A program made the translations under genes and the position numbers. The notes beneath the pieces were generated by a model. That model searched no databases. It was not told the origin of the DNA and saw nothing but the letters and a program-made list of their open reading frames with translations. Positions 7,715-16,473 of a stretch of 64,000 bases of DNA are shown in pieces. Within the stretch, counting starts at the first letter, position 1; the number at the start of each line of letters is the position of its first letter. Origin of the DNA: RGIG3009 sp045578425 (GTDB lineage: Bacteria > Bacillota > Clostridia > Oscillospirales > Acutalibacteraceae); contig JAZNKF010000065.1 in assembly GCA_045578425.1 (NCBI GenBank), forward strand, positions 1-64,000, in the 5' to 3' direction.

Positions 7715-9784
7715 TTAATCTTCCTCTGCCCGATTATCTTCCATGATTTTCTTAGCAATATTCATGGGAGCTTCCTCATAGCGTGCAAAGTCAAGCGTAA
7801 AATATCCCCGTCCCTGTGTGGAAGAACGCAACATACTGGGATAATCCGCCATTTCCGCCATCGGAACTTCTGCCGAAACACAAGTCATATCCGGCTCATC
7901 CGACGGATTCATGCCGATAATGCGTCCACGGCGCTTGTTGATATCGCCCATGATATCACCGGTATTATCGTTGGGAACGTATGCATACAATGTTCCAATC
8001 GGTTCCAACAAGACCGGCGAGGCCTTGGCAATACCTTCTTTGTACGCCAAAGAAGCGGCTGTCTTAAATGCCATTTCCGAAGAATCGACCGGATGATAAG
8101 AACCATCCACCAAAGTGGCTTTAACCCCCACCAACGGGTACCCCGCCAAAACGCCATGTTTGGCGCTGTCACGCAACCCCTTTTCCACCGCAGGGAAGTA
8201 GTTTTTGGGGACAGAACCGCCAAAAACGGTTTCTTCGAACACCAATTCTTCGCTGTCACAAGGTTCAAACTCGATCCAAACGTCACCGAATTGACCATGA
8301 CCGCCGGATTGCTTTTTGTGGCGACCTTGTACTTTCACTTTACCGCGAATCGTTTCGCGATACGGTACTTTGGGATTACGCAGTTCCACATCTACACCGA
8401 ATTTGCTTTTCAGCTTGGAAACGGTCACATCCAAATGCTGTTCGCCCAAACCGGAAAGCACTTGTTCTTTGGTTTCGGTATTGGCAACCAAGGAAATGGT
8501 GGGGTCTTCCTCTTTTAAGCGATTTAAGCCGGAAACAATTTTTTCTTCATCGCCTTTGTTTTTGGCATATACCGCCATGGACAAAGACGGTGCTTCAAAT
8601 GCTACACCCGGCAAGATTACCGGACGGACGGGAGCACACAACGTATCTCCGGTGTTGGTGGCAACCAGCTTGGCAACTGCCCCAATATCCCCCGCCGTTA
8701 CAAAGGGAACTTCCTCCTGCCGTTTGCCGCGCACCATAAACAGTTTGCCCAGTTTTTCCATGGTGCCGGTACGCATGTTGAGCAGCGAAGAATCCGGTGT
8801 AATTTTACCGCTGATAACTTTGAAATACAGCAATTTCCCCACAAAGGGGTCCACCACGGTTTTGAAAACAATGGCAACGGGTTGCGCTTGTTCATTAACT
8901 TTTAAGTCAACCGATTCACCCTCGGGCGAAAGACCGGTTTCACCGGCGACGGTTTCCGCCCACGGTGCCAACCACATTAATCCGTTAAGCAATTGGTCAA
9001 CACCTTGCAATTCTTGTGCCGAACCACAATATACCGGGCAAATTTCGCCACGGCGAACACCGGTAGCCAAACCAAGAATCAATTCGTCGGGGGTAAAATC
9101 GACACCGGAAAAATATTTTTCCATCAATTCTTCGCTGGTTTCTGCCACCGCTTCATGAATAGCCGTGCGCAAGCCTTCCAAACGATGTCCCATATCCGGC
9201 AACGGGCATTCCACCGCTTTGCCGTCTACATACTTGTACGCTTTATATTCCAAGATGTTAACATAGCAAACCACTTTGTGGTCCTCAACATACGGTACAA
9301 CCAAAGGGCACACCGAAGGACCGACTTTAATCTTTAGCTCTTCGAACACCTTATAAAAATCTGCATGTTCGCTATCCATCTTGTTCACAAAAAGAATTTG
9401 GGCAATTCCTTTTTTGCGAGCCGCTTTGAGCGCCTTTTGGGCACCGACGGTCACGCCGCTTTTGCCCGAAATCACTACCACGGCACTTCCCGCCGCACGA
9501 ATGCCCTCACTCATGCCACCGGCAAAATCAAAAGAACCGGGAGTGTCCAGCAAATTAATTTTTGTATCTTTCCATTCTACCGGCAGCAACGACAAGGAAA
9601 CCGAAACCTTACGTTTAATTTCTTCTGCATCAAAATCACAAATCGTATTACCGTCTGCCACTTTCCCCAAACGGTCGGTTAAACCGGTCGTAAAAGCAAT
9701 AGCCTCTGCCAAGGAAGTTTTGCCTGAGCCGGCATGACCGACCAAGGCAACATTGCGAATATGCTTTGCCGCGTACTGTTTCAA
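7715..9784 (-). CDS. EF-G-like translational GTPase (EF-G2/FusA2 type)
   Basis: This 689-residue protein has the EF-G domain order. The GTPase domain carries GHAGSGKTSL (residues 16-25), DTPGSFDF and NKMDSE, and domains II to V follow, including GHGQFGDVWIEFEP and the KRRGRI...GM loop near the C-terminus. The switch II motif has Ser where canonical EF-G has the catalytic His (DTPGH). This is a known trait of the EF-G-like second-copy group, whose role in translation is less clear. The start is TTG after AAAGGGG. It is monocistronic, with its own promoter and terminator. It is not the primary fusA, which normally sits with rpsL/rpsG. Confidence 0.9.
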   Translation of the reverse strand: MKQYAAKHIRNVALVGHAGSGKTSLAEAIAFTTGLTDRLGKVADGNTICDFDAEEIKRKVSVSLSLLPVEWKDTKINLLDTPGSFDFAGGMSEGIRAAGSAVVVISGKSGVTVGAQKALKAARKKGIAQILFVNKMDSEHADFYKVFEELKIKVGPSVCPLVVPYVEDHKVVCYVNILEYKAYKYVDGKAVECPLPDMGHRLEGLRTAIHEAVAETSEELMEKYFSGVDFTPDELILGLATGVRRGEICPVYCGSAQELQGVDQLLNGLMWLAPWAETVAGETGLSPEGESVDLKVNEQAQPVAIVFKTVVDPFVGKLLYFKVISGKITPDSSLLNMRTGTMEKLGKLFMVRGKRQEEVPFVTAGDIGAVAKLVATNTGDTLCAPVRPVILPGVAFEAPSLSMAVYAKNKGDEEKIVSGLNRLKEEDPTISLVANTETKEQVLSGLGEQHLDVTVSKLKSKFGVDVELRNPKVPYRETIRGKVKVQGRHKKQSGGHGQFGDVWIEFEPCDSEELVFEETVFGGSVPKNYFPAVEKGLRDSAKHGVLAGYPLVGVKATLVDGSYHPVDSSEMAFKTAASLAYKEGIAKASPVLLEPIGTLYAYVPNDNTGDIMGDINKRRGRIIGMNPSDEPDMTCVSAEVPMAEMADYPSMLRSSTQGRGYFTLDFARYEEAPMNIAKKIMEDNRAEED

Positions 9785-9878
9785 AAAAATTTCCCCTTTC
9801 CGGATGTTTTTCGACCAAAATCAACTTTTTGAGCAAATTTCAACAAAAACTTTATACAAGTGATATTGTTCTTTGATA

Positions 9879-9907
9879 ATTATAACCTATACTTTTGGGA
9901 TTTTCAA
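9879..9907 (-). promoter_or_regulatory. Promoter for the EF-G2-like gene
   Basis: On the minus strand TTGAAA (9902-9907) and TATAAT (9879-9884) have exact 17-base spacing. The implied leader is about 90 bases. Confidence 0.7.
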
Positions 9908-9949
9908 CCATAAATTGATAAAAAGAAATAAAAAAATTATCCTCAACAA

Positions 9950-9981
9950 CAAAGCGGGCTCTCAAACGAGAGTCCGCTTTG
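9950..9981 (-). terminator. Hairpin after the P-type-ATPase-like gene
   Basis: A stem of CAAAGCGGGCTCTC (9950-9963) with GAGAGTCCGCTTTG (9968-9981) pairs with one G:T position and a four-base loop, 18 bases past the stop at 10000. The following T run on the minus strand is interrupted, so it is less classical. Confidence 0.65.
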
Positions 9982-9999
9982 AAAATCAGTATAAATTTT

Positions 10000-12303
10000 T
10001 TAGCGACGCGACACGAAGAGGGAGATACCACCGGTAACAAATAAAGCAATAATCAACAGTTCCAGCGCATACAAAGGCGATAACATCACACCGCCAAAAA
10101 GTGCCAAACCGCCAACGGCAACCAGTGCCGCCAAACCGACAATCGCTTGTAAAACTGTGAAAAGACGAACACCTTTTCGCACACAACAACAATGCGATAT
10201 GGCTTTGAGAATCCCGTTTACACCGCCAAAAGAAACGATACTCGCCGCTTCCCGTTCGCTAACACCGCTTGTTAGCGATTCATACGAACGACCTGCCGGT
10301 GCTCCCAACAATTCCACATAAAAACCATCCAAATCAAAAACAGAAGCAACCAGTTGTTCGGTAACATTGGGGTCACACGTACGTATCAGCAAAGTAACGT
10401 GATTTTTAGTAACATCCGTCAGCACACGTTTAACCGCTTCGTCTGCTATATAGCTCACCACAAACATAGCGGACAGTTCGCCGGCAATGGATAAATACAC
10501 CAGTTGTCTGCCGTTCTTGGCATAACGTTCCTCATAGTCTTTTGAAGGAATATAAATACCGTGATTGTCCAACAAGCGGCGGTTTCCAATCAAAACACGC
10601 CGTCCGCTCACCCAACCGGACAAGCCCATATCTTGCTCATAAACCAACGTATCTACTTCATGCAGCATATCCACTTTGTTCAAAATCATGCGGCGGAAAA
10701 CGTGTGACAGCGGACCTCCGGCGCGAATTGACACAGAAGCGGCATCCAAAATTGCTTCGTCAATTCTCGTTCCGGAAAAGGTTTTAATACCATGCAACAA
10801 CACACTGTTTTCCGGGAATAAATCTACGGCATCCACAGCCACTGCATGAACAGAGCCGTAATTACGCACAACATCATGCCCCATGACTGCCACTCCTTGT
10901 TTTTGCAATTTGAGCGACACAGCAGAAATGGCAGTTTGCAGGAAGAAAAGCATAAGAACCGGCATAGAAACGCAAACCATCAAGCAAAACAAAGTAATGG
11001 CAAAAATCCAAGACGGCAATCCGTTAACCAGTAAATAGATGACAGAAATGGTTGCTGCCAACGATAAAGAAAGCGGTAAATACCATTTCATCCACCCGCT
11101 GTTGGAAATAGAATCTTGCATATTCTTAAAAAAATCAGACACAAAATCAGTTTTTCGAGAATACGCAACATGCGGTACCCCCAGCGCTACCGCTGGGCGA
11201 CCGATTTCTTCCGCCAACAAAGCATCATCGATACATTTTGCCACCAACTTTTCGCCGCGGACGGTTGCTGCGGAAAAGTTACGACACGTTCTGTCATACG
11301 CCAAGCAACGGCAAAGTTGCAACAACACCAAAGAAAAACCGGAAAGTGCGGTCAGCAACGGTGACGTTTTATCGGCAACGCCGGAAGTGTTAAAGAACTG
11401 CAACGCCGTATGCAACAAGGTTATCGAAGAAGCCAGTGCAATGCCGCTTTCCACTGAAACCTTTCGTGAAAACAATTTAACAAAACCACTTTTTAACAAA
11501 GGAAAATTGATAGCGCACAACGCTATGAACAAAATCGATTGAATCAGCAAATACGAAATCGGTTCCACCGTAACACCCGGCAAAGCCGATGAAACAACCG
11601 CCGAAACAAACAAAACAATTTCCGTTACAACCGCAAGCAACAACATAGAGAAAGAACGGCGACGTTTGTCTACCAGTTTTTTGCGAAAATCGGCAACTTG
11701 TTCATAATCCGTAAACTCGTCGCATTCTGCGACCTCTTCAAAAGACGGTTGCTCTGCTTCCCCACCGGACTCTTCCTCGTCAGGAAACCCTTGACTGTCA
11801 GCTTCAGCCGCTTCTTTTTCGTGTTGCTCTCGACGTTGTGAAAAATCTTGAATTTTTTCTTGGCGCAAACGCAAAAGAGCCGCCGCCTCATCCTCGCCGG
11901 TCACATCAGCCGTCGACGGAGCGTCAAATCCATCCAACTGTAATTGCGTAATCGGCATAGAGTCTTGTTCGTCGCTCATTTTTGTATCGTCCATTTCAAT
12001 GACTTTTGTATCGTGCGACACCGAAATTTCGCAAGTATCTTCGAGCGGCTCTTCGCTTGCTACTTTTATAATTTCCAATTCGGTTTTTGTTTCCCCCGAA
12101 AAAGGACTTTCAATCAAAAAGCGCGGTTCCTCTTTTGCTTCTTTACGCCGATGGAACAATCCGCCCCTTTTCTTTTTTACCGGTTCCTCTTCCGGTATTT
12201 CGAATTCCGGTTCCACCGCCAACACCGAAGGAAATTCCGTCGTTGTTGTCTGCTCTTCGGAATTTTCCAATTCGTTGATATGGGCATCTTTTTTTTCTTT
12301 CAT
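10000..12303 (-). CDS. P-type-ATPase-like membrane protein without catalytic motifs (unknown function)
   Basis: This 767-residue protein has an acidic, probably disordered N-terminus (about 1-205) with a charged coiled stretch near 145-170, then hydrophobic segments at about 218-270, 285-335, 408-462 and 715-763. Between the last two blocks is a region laid out like the P and N domains of P1-type ATPases, including GRRVLIGNRRLL (about 567-578) and GRQLVYLSIAGEL (598-610). The diagnostic DKTGT is replaced by DAVDLFP (491-497) and TGDN by RTCDPN (641-646). A Cys-Pro transport motif is absent (CVSMPVLM, 444-451). ATP-driven transport is therefore unlikely; a regulatory or scaffold role is inference. 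The start is the ATG at 12303, after AGGAGGGG, 13 bases past rlmB. Confidence 0.75.
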   Translation of the reverse strand: MKEKKDAHINELENSEEQTTTTEFPSVLAVEPEFEIPEEEPVKKKRGGLFHRRKEAKEEPRFLIESPFSGETKTELEIIKVASEEPLEDTCEISVSHDTKVIEMDDTKMSDEQDSMPITQLQLDGFDAPSTADVTGEDEAAALLRLRQEKIQDFSQRREQHEKEAAEADSQGFPDEEESGGEAEQPSFEEVAECDEFTDYEQVADFRKKLVDKRRRSFSMLLLAVVTEIVLFVSAVVSSALPGVTVEPISYLLIQSILFIALCAINFPLLKSGFVKLFSRKVSVESGIALASSITLLHTALQFFNTSGVADKTSPLLTALSGFSLVLLQLCRCLAYDRTCRNFSAATVRGEKLVAKCIDDALLAEEIGRPAVALGVPHVAYSRKTDFVSDFFKNMQDSISNSGWMKWYLPLSLSLAATISVIYLLVNGLPSWIFAITLFCLMVCVSMPVLMLFFLQTAISAVSLKLQKQGVAVMGHDVVRNYGSVHAVAVDAVDLFPENSVLLHGIKTFSGTRIDEAILDAASVSIRAGGPLSHVFRRMILNKVDMLHEVDTLVYEQDMGLSGWVSGRRVLIGNRRLLDNHGIYIPSKDYEERYAKNGRQLVYLSIAGELSAMFVVSYIADEAVKRVLTDVTKNHVTLLIRTCDPNVTEQLVASVFDLDGFYVELLGAPAGRSYESLTSGVSEREAASIVSFGGVNGILKAISHCCCVRKGVRLFTVLQAIVGLAALVAVGGLALFGGVMLSPLYALELLIIALFVTGGISLFVSRR

Positions 12304-12316
12304 GATTTCGCCCCTC

Positions 12317-13087
12317 CTATCTGCGAAGATCCAGCCGTTGCCGAACCACTTCATACATCATAATACCGCAGGCTACCGAAGCATTCAAAGAATTGATTTT
12401 GCCCTGCATCGGTAAAGAAATAATCCCGTCACATTGTTCTTTGACCAAACGACTCATACCGTGTCCTTCGGAGCCGACCACCAAAGCAATCGGACCGGAC
12501 AGGTCGGTTTGACACCACGAGGTACCATCCATGTCCAAGCCATACACCCAAAGTCCGCGTTTTTTGAGTTGTTTTAAGGTGTCGGTAATGTTCGAGACAC
12601 GCACTACCGGCATATACTCCACCGCACCTGCCGATGTTTTGTAAACGGTAGAAGTCAGCCCTACTGCACGTCGTTTGGGAATAATGACACCGTGGCACCC
12701 CGCGGCCTCCGCGCTGCGGATAACGGCACCCAGGTTATGCGCATCTTCCAATTCATCACATACAATCACAAACGGTGGCTGACCTGACGCGGCTGCTTTT
12801 TCAAAAACGTCTTCCAAAGAAGCATATTCTTTACACGCCGCAAACGCTATCACACCTTGGTGATTATTGCCGCCCAAAGAATTAAGCTTGCGAATATCGG
12901 TTTCTTTGATAGGAATGCCGTTTTCGCGGCACAATGCGCAAATCACGCCCAAGCTGCCGCCGCGTTCACCCTTGGCGATCCAAACACTATCCAAACTGCG
13001 TCCGGAACGAAGAGCTTCCAGCACTGCGTTTCGACCAATGATACAATCTTCTGCCGAACGGCGTTCTACAGAAAGCGGTTGCTCCAT
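12317..13087 (-). CDS. rlmB: 23S rRNA (guanosine-2'-O-)-methyltransferase RlmB
   Basis: This 256-residue SpoU/TrmH family methyltransferase has the N-terminal substrate-binding domain (IIGRNAVLEALRSG, about 15-28) and the three knotted-fold motifs NLGAVIRSAEAAG, LVVGSEGHGMSRLV and ISLPMQGKINSLNASVA. RlmB methylates G2251 in the peptidyl transferase P-loop of 23S rRNA. Length and motifs are typical. It is upstream of, and probably co-transcribed with, the P-type-ATPase-like gene. Confidence 0.94.
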   Translation of the reverse strand: MEQPLSVERRSAEDCIIGRNAVLEALRSGRSLDSVWIAKGERGGSLGVICALCRENGIPIKETDIRKLNSLGGNNHQGVIAFAACKEYASLEDVFEKAAASGQPPFVIVCDELEDAHNLGAVIRSAEAAGCHGVIIPKRRAVGLTSTVYKTSAGAVEYMPVVRVSNITDTLKQLKKRGLWVYGLDMDGTSWCQTDLSGPIALVVGSEGHGMSRLVKEQCDGIISLPMQGKINSLNASVACGIMMYEVVRQRLDLRR

Positions 13088-13188
13088 CGTTACAAAACCT
13101 CACAATTTCCCAATATAGAGTTATTGTAACACATCTTTTTAAAAAAAGAAAGGGTTTGTTTTTATCTTAGTTAATATTTTTTAGAAAC

Positions 13189-13217
13189 TGGACACAACCT
13201 TGTTTTTATGATACACT
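13189..13217 (+). promoter_or_regulatory. Promoter for the short-chain dehydrogenase gene
   Basis: TGGACA (13189-13194) and TACACT (13212-13217) are 17 bases apart, 36 bases upstream of the ATG at 13254. Confidence 0.5.
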
Positions 13218-13253
13218 TTGATTGGTTTAAAAATCCGCAAAGGAGAGTTAATC

Positions 13254-14012
13254 ATGAATGTAGCCGTTATCACCGGTGCCTCGTCAGGACTGGGAATGGA
13301 ATATGCCAAACAAGTAGCTTTATTATCAGATGTAGAAGAAATTTGGCTGATTGCCCGTAGTACGGAAAAACTGGTTCAATTAGCCCATTCTTTACCGAAC
13401 AAAAAGTGCCGCACGCTTACGTGGGATTTGCAAAGTGAAGAAAGTTTTGCGGAATATCGACGCTTGTTGGAAGAAGAAAAACCAATCGTTCGTTTGCTGA
13501 TAAACAATGCCGGTTTTGGCAAATTGGGAAACGTGTCCGAACTGAACCCCGTAGACCAAGCCGGTATGGTTGACCTAAATTGCCGTGCCCTTACTCTATT
13601 CACTGCACTGACTTTACCGTATATGGCGGCAGGAAGCGGAATTCTTAACGTTTCTTCGATTGCCTCCTTTGCGCCCACCCCGCGCATGACGGTTTATTCC
13701 GCCACCAAAGCGTACGTTGCCGCTTTTTCCAAAGGATTACGCGAAGAATTACGCCCCCGCCGTATCAACGTGCTAACCGTGTGTCCGGGACCCATGGCAA
13801 CACCGTTTTTGGAAACTGCCAAAATTATCGGTGCCGACTCCCCCGCTTTTGAAAACCTTCCGTACTGTCAACCAAAACAAGTTGCTGTTCGTTCTTTGCA
13901 GCGCTTGCTTCACAAAAAAGGGTGGTATACCAACCGTTTTATTTACAAGCTGTACCGTGTGTTAGCCAAATTATTGCCGCACAACCTTGTCATGAAATTC
14001 AGCAAAACCTAA
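13254..14012 (+). CDS. Short-chain dehydrogenase/reductase (SDR)
   Basis: This 252-residue classical SDR oxidoreductase binds NAD(P) through TGASSGLGMEYA (residues 7-18). It has NNAGFG (about 83-88), the catalytic serine in NVSSIASF, and the YxxxK pair in YSATKAY. The TxxCPGPMATPF stretch after it is also typical. The substrate is unknown. The start at MNVAVITG is chosen because AAAGGAG lies properly spaced upstream; a longer reading would bury that site. The gene stands alone between its own promoter and a bidirectional terminator. Confidence 0.88.
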   Translation: MNVAVITGASSGLGMEYAKQVALLSDVEEIWLIARSTEKLVQLAHSLPNKKCRTLTWDLQSEESFAEYRRLLEEEKPIVRLLINNAGFGKLGNVSELNPVDQAGMVDLNCRALTLFTALTLPYMAAGSGILNVSSIASFAPTPRMTVYSATKAYVAAFSKGLREELRPRRINVLTVCPGPMATPFLETAKIIGADSPAFENLPYCQPKQVAVRSLQRLLHKKGWYTNRFIYKLYRVLAKLLPHNLVMKFSKT

Positions 14013-14015
14013 AAA

Positions 14016-14050
14016 AAAGAACGCTGCGATTTTTCACAGCGTTCTTTTTT
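14016..14050. terminator. Bidirectional terminator, SDR / M23 genes
   Basis: AAGAACGCTG and CAGCGTTCTT pair around a ten-base loop, with an A run before and a T run after. It serves the converging SDR and SpoIIQ-like genes. Confidence 0.85.
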
Positions 14051-14092
14051 GCCCTTCTGACCGACCGTTATCTAACGGGTTCCGAGGGCAGG

Positions 14093-14818
14093 TTATTTGT
14101 TTTGTGTGGTAACCGTCGGTATCGTCACCGTCTCCCCTTGCAACAATGTCAATGGGTCTAAATACTTTCCGTTTACTAAAATTTCCAAATGCATGTGCGA
14201 AGCATCTTTGATTTCCGATGGGACAGCCGATACTTTACCAATAATGTCTCCGACCTTTACCGTATCCCCTACCTTGACTCCTTGTGCGGTCACACCGCAA
14301 TAGCGTGAAATACGTTTGCTGCCGTGGTCAATTTCAACCACGTCACCCCACAGCGTATCTTTGGTGATGGTTTTTATTATTCCGTCTGCCACGGCTTTTA
14401 CCGACTGGTTTTCTTTCGCTTCAAAATCCACACCGTTATGGGTGCGCCATTCACCGAGTGTTTCGGAATATTGGTGCGTTTCACTGTAAGAACGCAACAC
14501 CCGATTTGAAACAGGCAACACAAACAAGTCTTTCGATTGTGTTGTTGTGGGTACCGTTGTCGGTACTGTAGTAACCGTAGTGCGGTCATCGGGAACGTTG
14601 GTGGCGGGAATCACCACTTGTTGTACCGCGGAGGTTGTGGTAACCACCGAACTACTTGTGGTACTTTGCGGGGCTTCGGGTATATCCTTTGGCAACGTTC
14701 CTACAACCGTGGTTACAATCGCGCCGCAAACAGCTATCATACAGGCAGCTAATACCCAATAAAAAACTTTTGGACTTTTCTTTTCTTCCGTTTCCGGCTC
14801 AAAATCTGGATAGTTCAT
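14093..14818 (-). CDS. SpoIIQ-like M23 peptidase-domain membrane protein
   Basis: This 241-residue protein has a short cytosolic N-terminus, one membrane segment (about 18-42), a Ser/Thr/Val-rich linker with VVTTT-type runs (about 50-95), and a C-terminal LytM/M23 domain. The zinc-site motifs are intact: HNGVDF (His and Asp) and SHMHLE (HxH), plus RYCGV. Size and layout match SpoIIQ, the forespore protein that joins SpoIIIAH across the engulfment membranes. Clostridial SpoIIQ often keeps the zinc ligands. The start at MNYPDF follows GGAGG. A forespore-like promoter candidate supports the call. A vegetative cell-wall peptidase is the alternative. Confidence 0.75.
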   Translation of the reverse strand: MNYPDFEPETEEKKSPKVFYWVLAACMIAVCGAIVTTVVGTLPKDIPEAPQSTTSSSVVTTTSAVQQVVIPATNVPDDRTTVTTVPTTVPTTTQSKDLFVLPVSNRVLRSYSETHQYSETLGEWRTHNGVDFEAKENQSVKAVADGIIKTITKDTLWGDVVEIDHGSKRISRYCGVTAQGVKVGDTVKVGDIIGKVSAVPSEIKDASHMHLEILVNGKYLDPLTLLQGETVTIPTVTTQNK

Positions 14819-14841
14819 ATCAATTCCTCCTTGTTCGCTTA

Positions 14842-14870
14842 TAGTTTTCACGCGAACCGGGAATTTATAC
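14842..14870 (-). promoter_or_regulatory. Candidate sigma-F (forespore) promoter of the SpoIIQ-like gene
   Basis: On the minus strand GTATA (14866-14870) is followed after 14 bases by GTGAAAACTA (14842-14851). This fits the sigma-F pattern GYWTA-N15-GGNRANANTW with one base mismatch and one base shorter spacing. The distance to the GGAGG and ATG is suitable. No good sigma-A promoter was seen here. Confidence 0.35.
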
Positions 14871-14969
14871 AAAAAACAAAAGAAATCTCAAATAAAGACT
14901 TTATTTGTTCATATTTTCATGATAGAATTTACGGTGATTTTTAAATTATGAAAGTTATGGAATGGTTAC

Positions 14970-15746
14970 ATGAATACTCACGGTTTTTCAAAAATATGTT
15001 TTATCATCATACGCGGTCTTGTCAAGTTTTTTTATCCCAAAATAACCGTAGAGGGATTGGAAAACATCACGGAAGGACCGTGCATTTTAGTGGGAAACCA
15101 CACGCAAATGAACGGCCCCATTTGCGGCGAACTGTATCTGCCCGCCAACAGTGTGACCTGGTGTTCCTGGCAAATGATGCATTTAAAACAAGTCCCTGCT
15201 TACGCATACTCGGATTTTTGGAGTAACAAGCCGCGCTATACACGCTGGTTTTACAAGCTTTTATCCTATCTCATTGCCCCGCTCTCCGTTTGCGTTTTCA
15301 ATAACGCCCGCACCATCCCCGTATATCACGACAGTCGATTACTAACCACTTTTCGGTTGACCGTTAACGCGCTGAAAAACGAAAAAACCGTGTTGATTTT
15401 TCCCGAACACTACCAACCTCACAATCATATTATTAACGATTTTCAAGATAAATTCATTGATATTGCCAAAACCTACCACAAACGCAGCGGAAAATCGGTC
15501 AAGTTTGTTCCGCTTTATATTGCTCCCACTCTCAAAAAAATGATTATTGGGAAACCGATAACCTTTGACCCTTCCGCTCTCATTCAAGAAGAGCGAAGAC
15601 GTATTTGCACTTATTTAATGGATGAAATCACCGCCATTGCAGAAAGTCTACCCTTACATACTGTCGTCCCTTATGCCAATCTTCCCAAGCGACTTTACAA
15701 AACCAACCGAATCACGGAGGTGTCACGTGAAAAAACCAACCGTTGA
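14970..15746 (+). CDS. PlsC-like lysophospholipid acyltransferase family protein, divergent
   Basis: This 258-residue protein has the plsC fold layout. Motif I appears as GNHTQMNGP (about residues 46-54), a mid region FPEHYQPHN replaces the usual FPEGTRS, and VKFVPLYIAPTLKKMIIGKPI-type motif IV follows. In motif I the family HX4D is H-T-Q-M-N-G, so the catalytic aspartate is not where expected. It may act on an unusual acceptor or be inactive. The ribosome binding site is weak. The end overlaps the PAP2 gene by 20 bases, which implies coupled translation and a joint lipid role. Confidence 0.7.
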   Translation: MNTHGFSKICFIIIRGLVKFFYPKITVEGLENITEGPCILVGNHTQMNGPICGELYLPANSVTWCSWQMMHLKQVPAYAYSDFWSNKPRYTRWFYKLLSYLIAPLSVCVFNNARTIPVYHDSRLLTTFRLTVNALKNEKTVLIFPEHYQPHNHIINDFQDKFIDIAKTYHKRSGKSVKFVPLYIAPTLKKMIIGKPITFDPSALIQEERRRICTYLMDEITAIAESLPLHTVVPYANLPKRLYKTNRITEVSREKTNR

Positions 15747-16407
15747 TTACCGACGTTTACGTCCCAATACCATCACTTCACCCGAATACAACCATTTACT
15801 GTGGCTACTTGGCTGGGTGGGATATTTTCTGTTATATTTCCTTACAGAAAATTTGATTCCCGCATCACGTTGTTTTGTCGTACACAGTCCACTTGATGAG
15901 CGCATTCCTTTTTGCGAATGGTTTGTTATTCCGTATGTCGGTTGGTATTTGCTGATTGTGGTTTCTCTGCTATATTTTGCACTGTACAACCCGCAAAATT
16001 TTAAGAATTTGCAAAAATACATTATCATCACGCAAGCCATTGCCATGGTCTGTTACATTGTTTTTCCCACGCGACAAGACCTACGCCCCGTTGAATTCCC
16101 GCGCGTGAATCTACTGACAGATATTTTACAAGTCATCTATACGTTCGATACCAACACCGGCGTTTGTCCCTCCTTACATGTGGCGTACTCGTTAGGCATT
16201 GCTTCCACCTGGCTGCGTGAAAAATCTGCTTCCAAAACCGCTAAAACTTTTGTCGTTATTGCTGTTGCTTTGGTTTGTCTTTCGGTTGCGTTTGTCAAAC
16301 AACATTCTGTAGTAGATATCTATGCCGCCATACCCGTTTGTGCACTGGCTGAGTTTTTTGTATTCATACGCCCAAAACTTATCAAACGGCGCTCTTGCAA
16401 ATCATAA
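15727..16407 (+). CDS. PAP2-superfamily membrane phosphatase/phosphotransferase
   Basis: This 226-residue membrane protein has about five hydrophobic segments. The PAP2 motifs PSLHVAYS and KQHSVVDIYAA supply the two active-site histidines and an aspartate. Such enzymes act on lipid phosphates or transfer phosphodiester head groups. I chose the GTG at 15727 because GGAGGTG precedes it at six bases; the earlier ATG frame would lie fully inside the acyltransferase gene. The pairing with an acyltransferase suggests membrane lipid remodelling (inference). Confidence 0.75.
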   Translation: MKKPTVDYRRLRPNTITSPEYNHLLWLLGWVGYFLLYFLTENLIPASRCFVVHSPLDERIPFCEWFVIPYVGWYLLIVVSLLYFALYNPQNFKNLQKYIIITQAIAMVCYIVFPTRQDLRPVEFPRVNLLTDILQVIYTFDTNTGVCPSLHVAYSLGIASTWLREKSASKTAKTFVVIAVALVCLSVAFVKQHSVVDIYAAIPVCALAEFFVFIRPKLIKRRSCKS

Positions 16408-16417
16408 TAAAAAAGAA

Positions 16418-16443
16418 AAGCAGACCGATGTTTCGGTCTGCTT
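16418..16443. terminator. Bidirectional terminator, PAP2 / zinc-ribbon genes
   Basis: A perfect 11-base stem, AAGCAGACCGA with TCGGTCTGCTT, has a four-base loop. It is preceded by an A-rich run and lies between two converging genes. Confidence 0.8.
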
Positions 16444-16473
16444 ACTCTTTAGTTCACCAAATTCTAAAAAGAA

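Noticed and set aside
8316..9158. 280-residue plus-strand open frame inside the EF-G2-like gene
   Set aside because: Antisense to conserved GTPase motifs, Ser/Pro/Thr-rich, no start signal or homology by eye.
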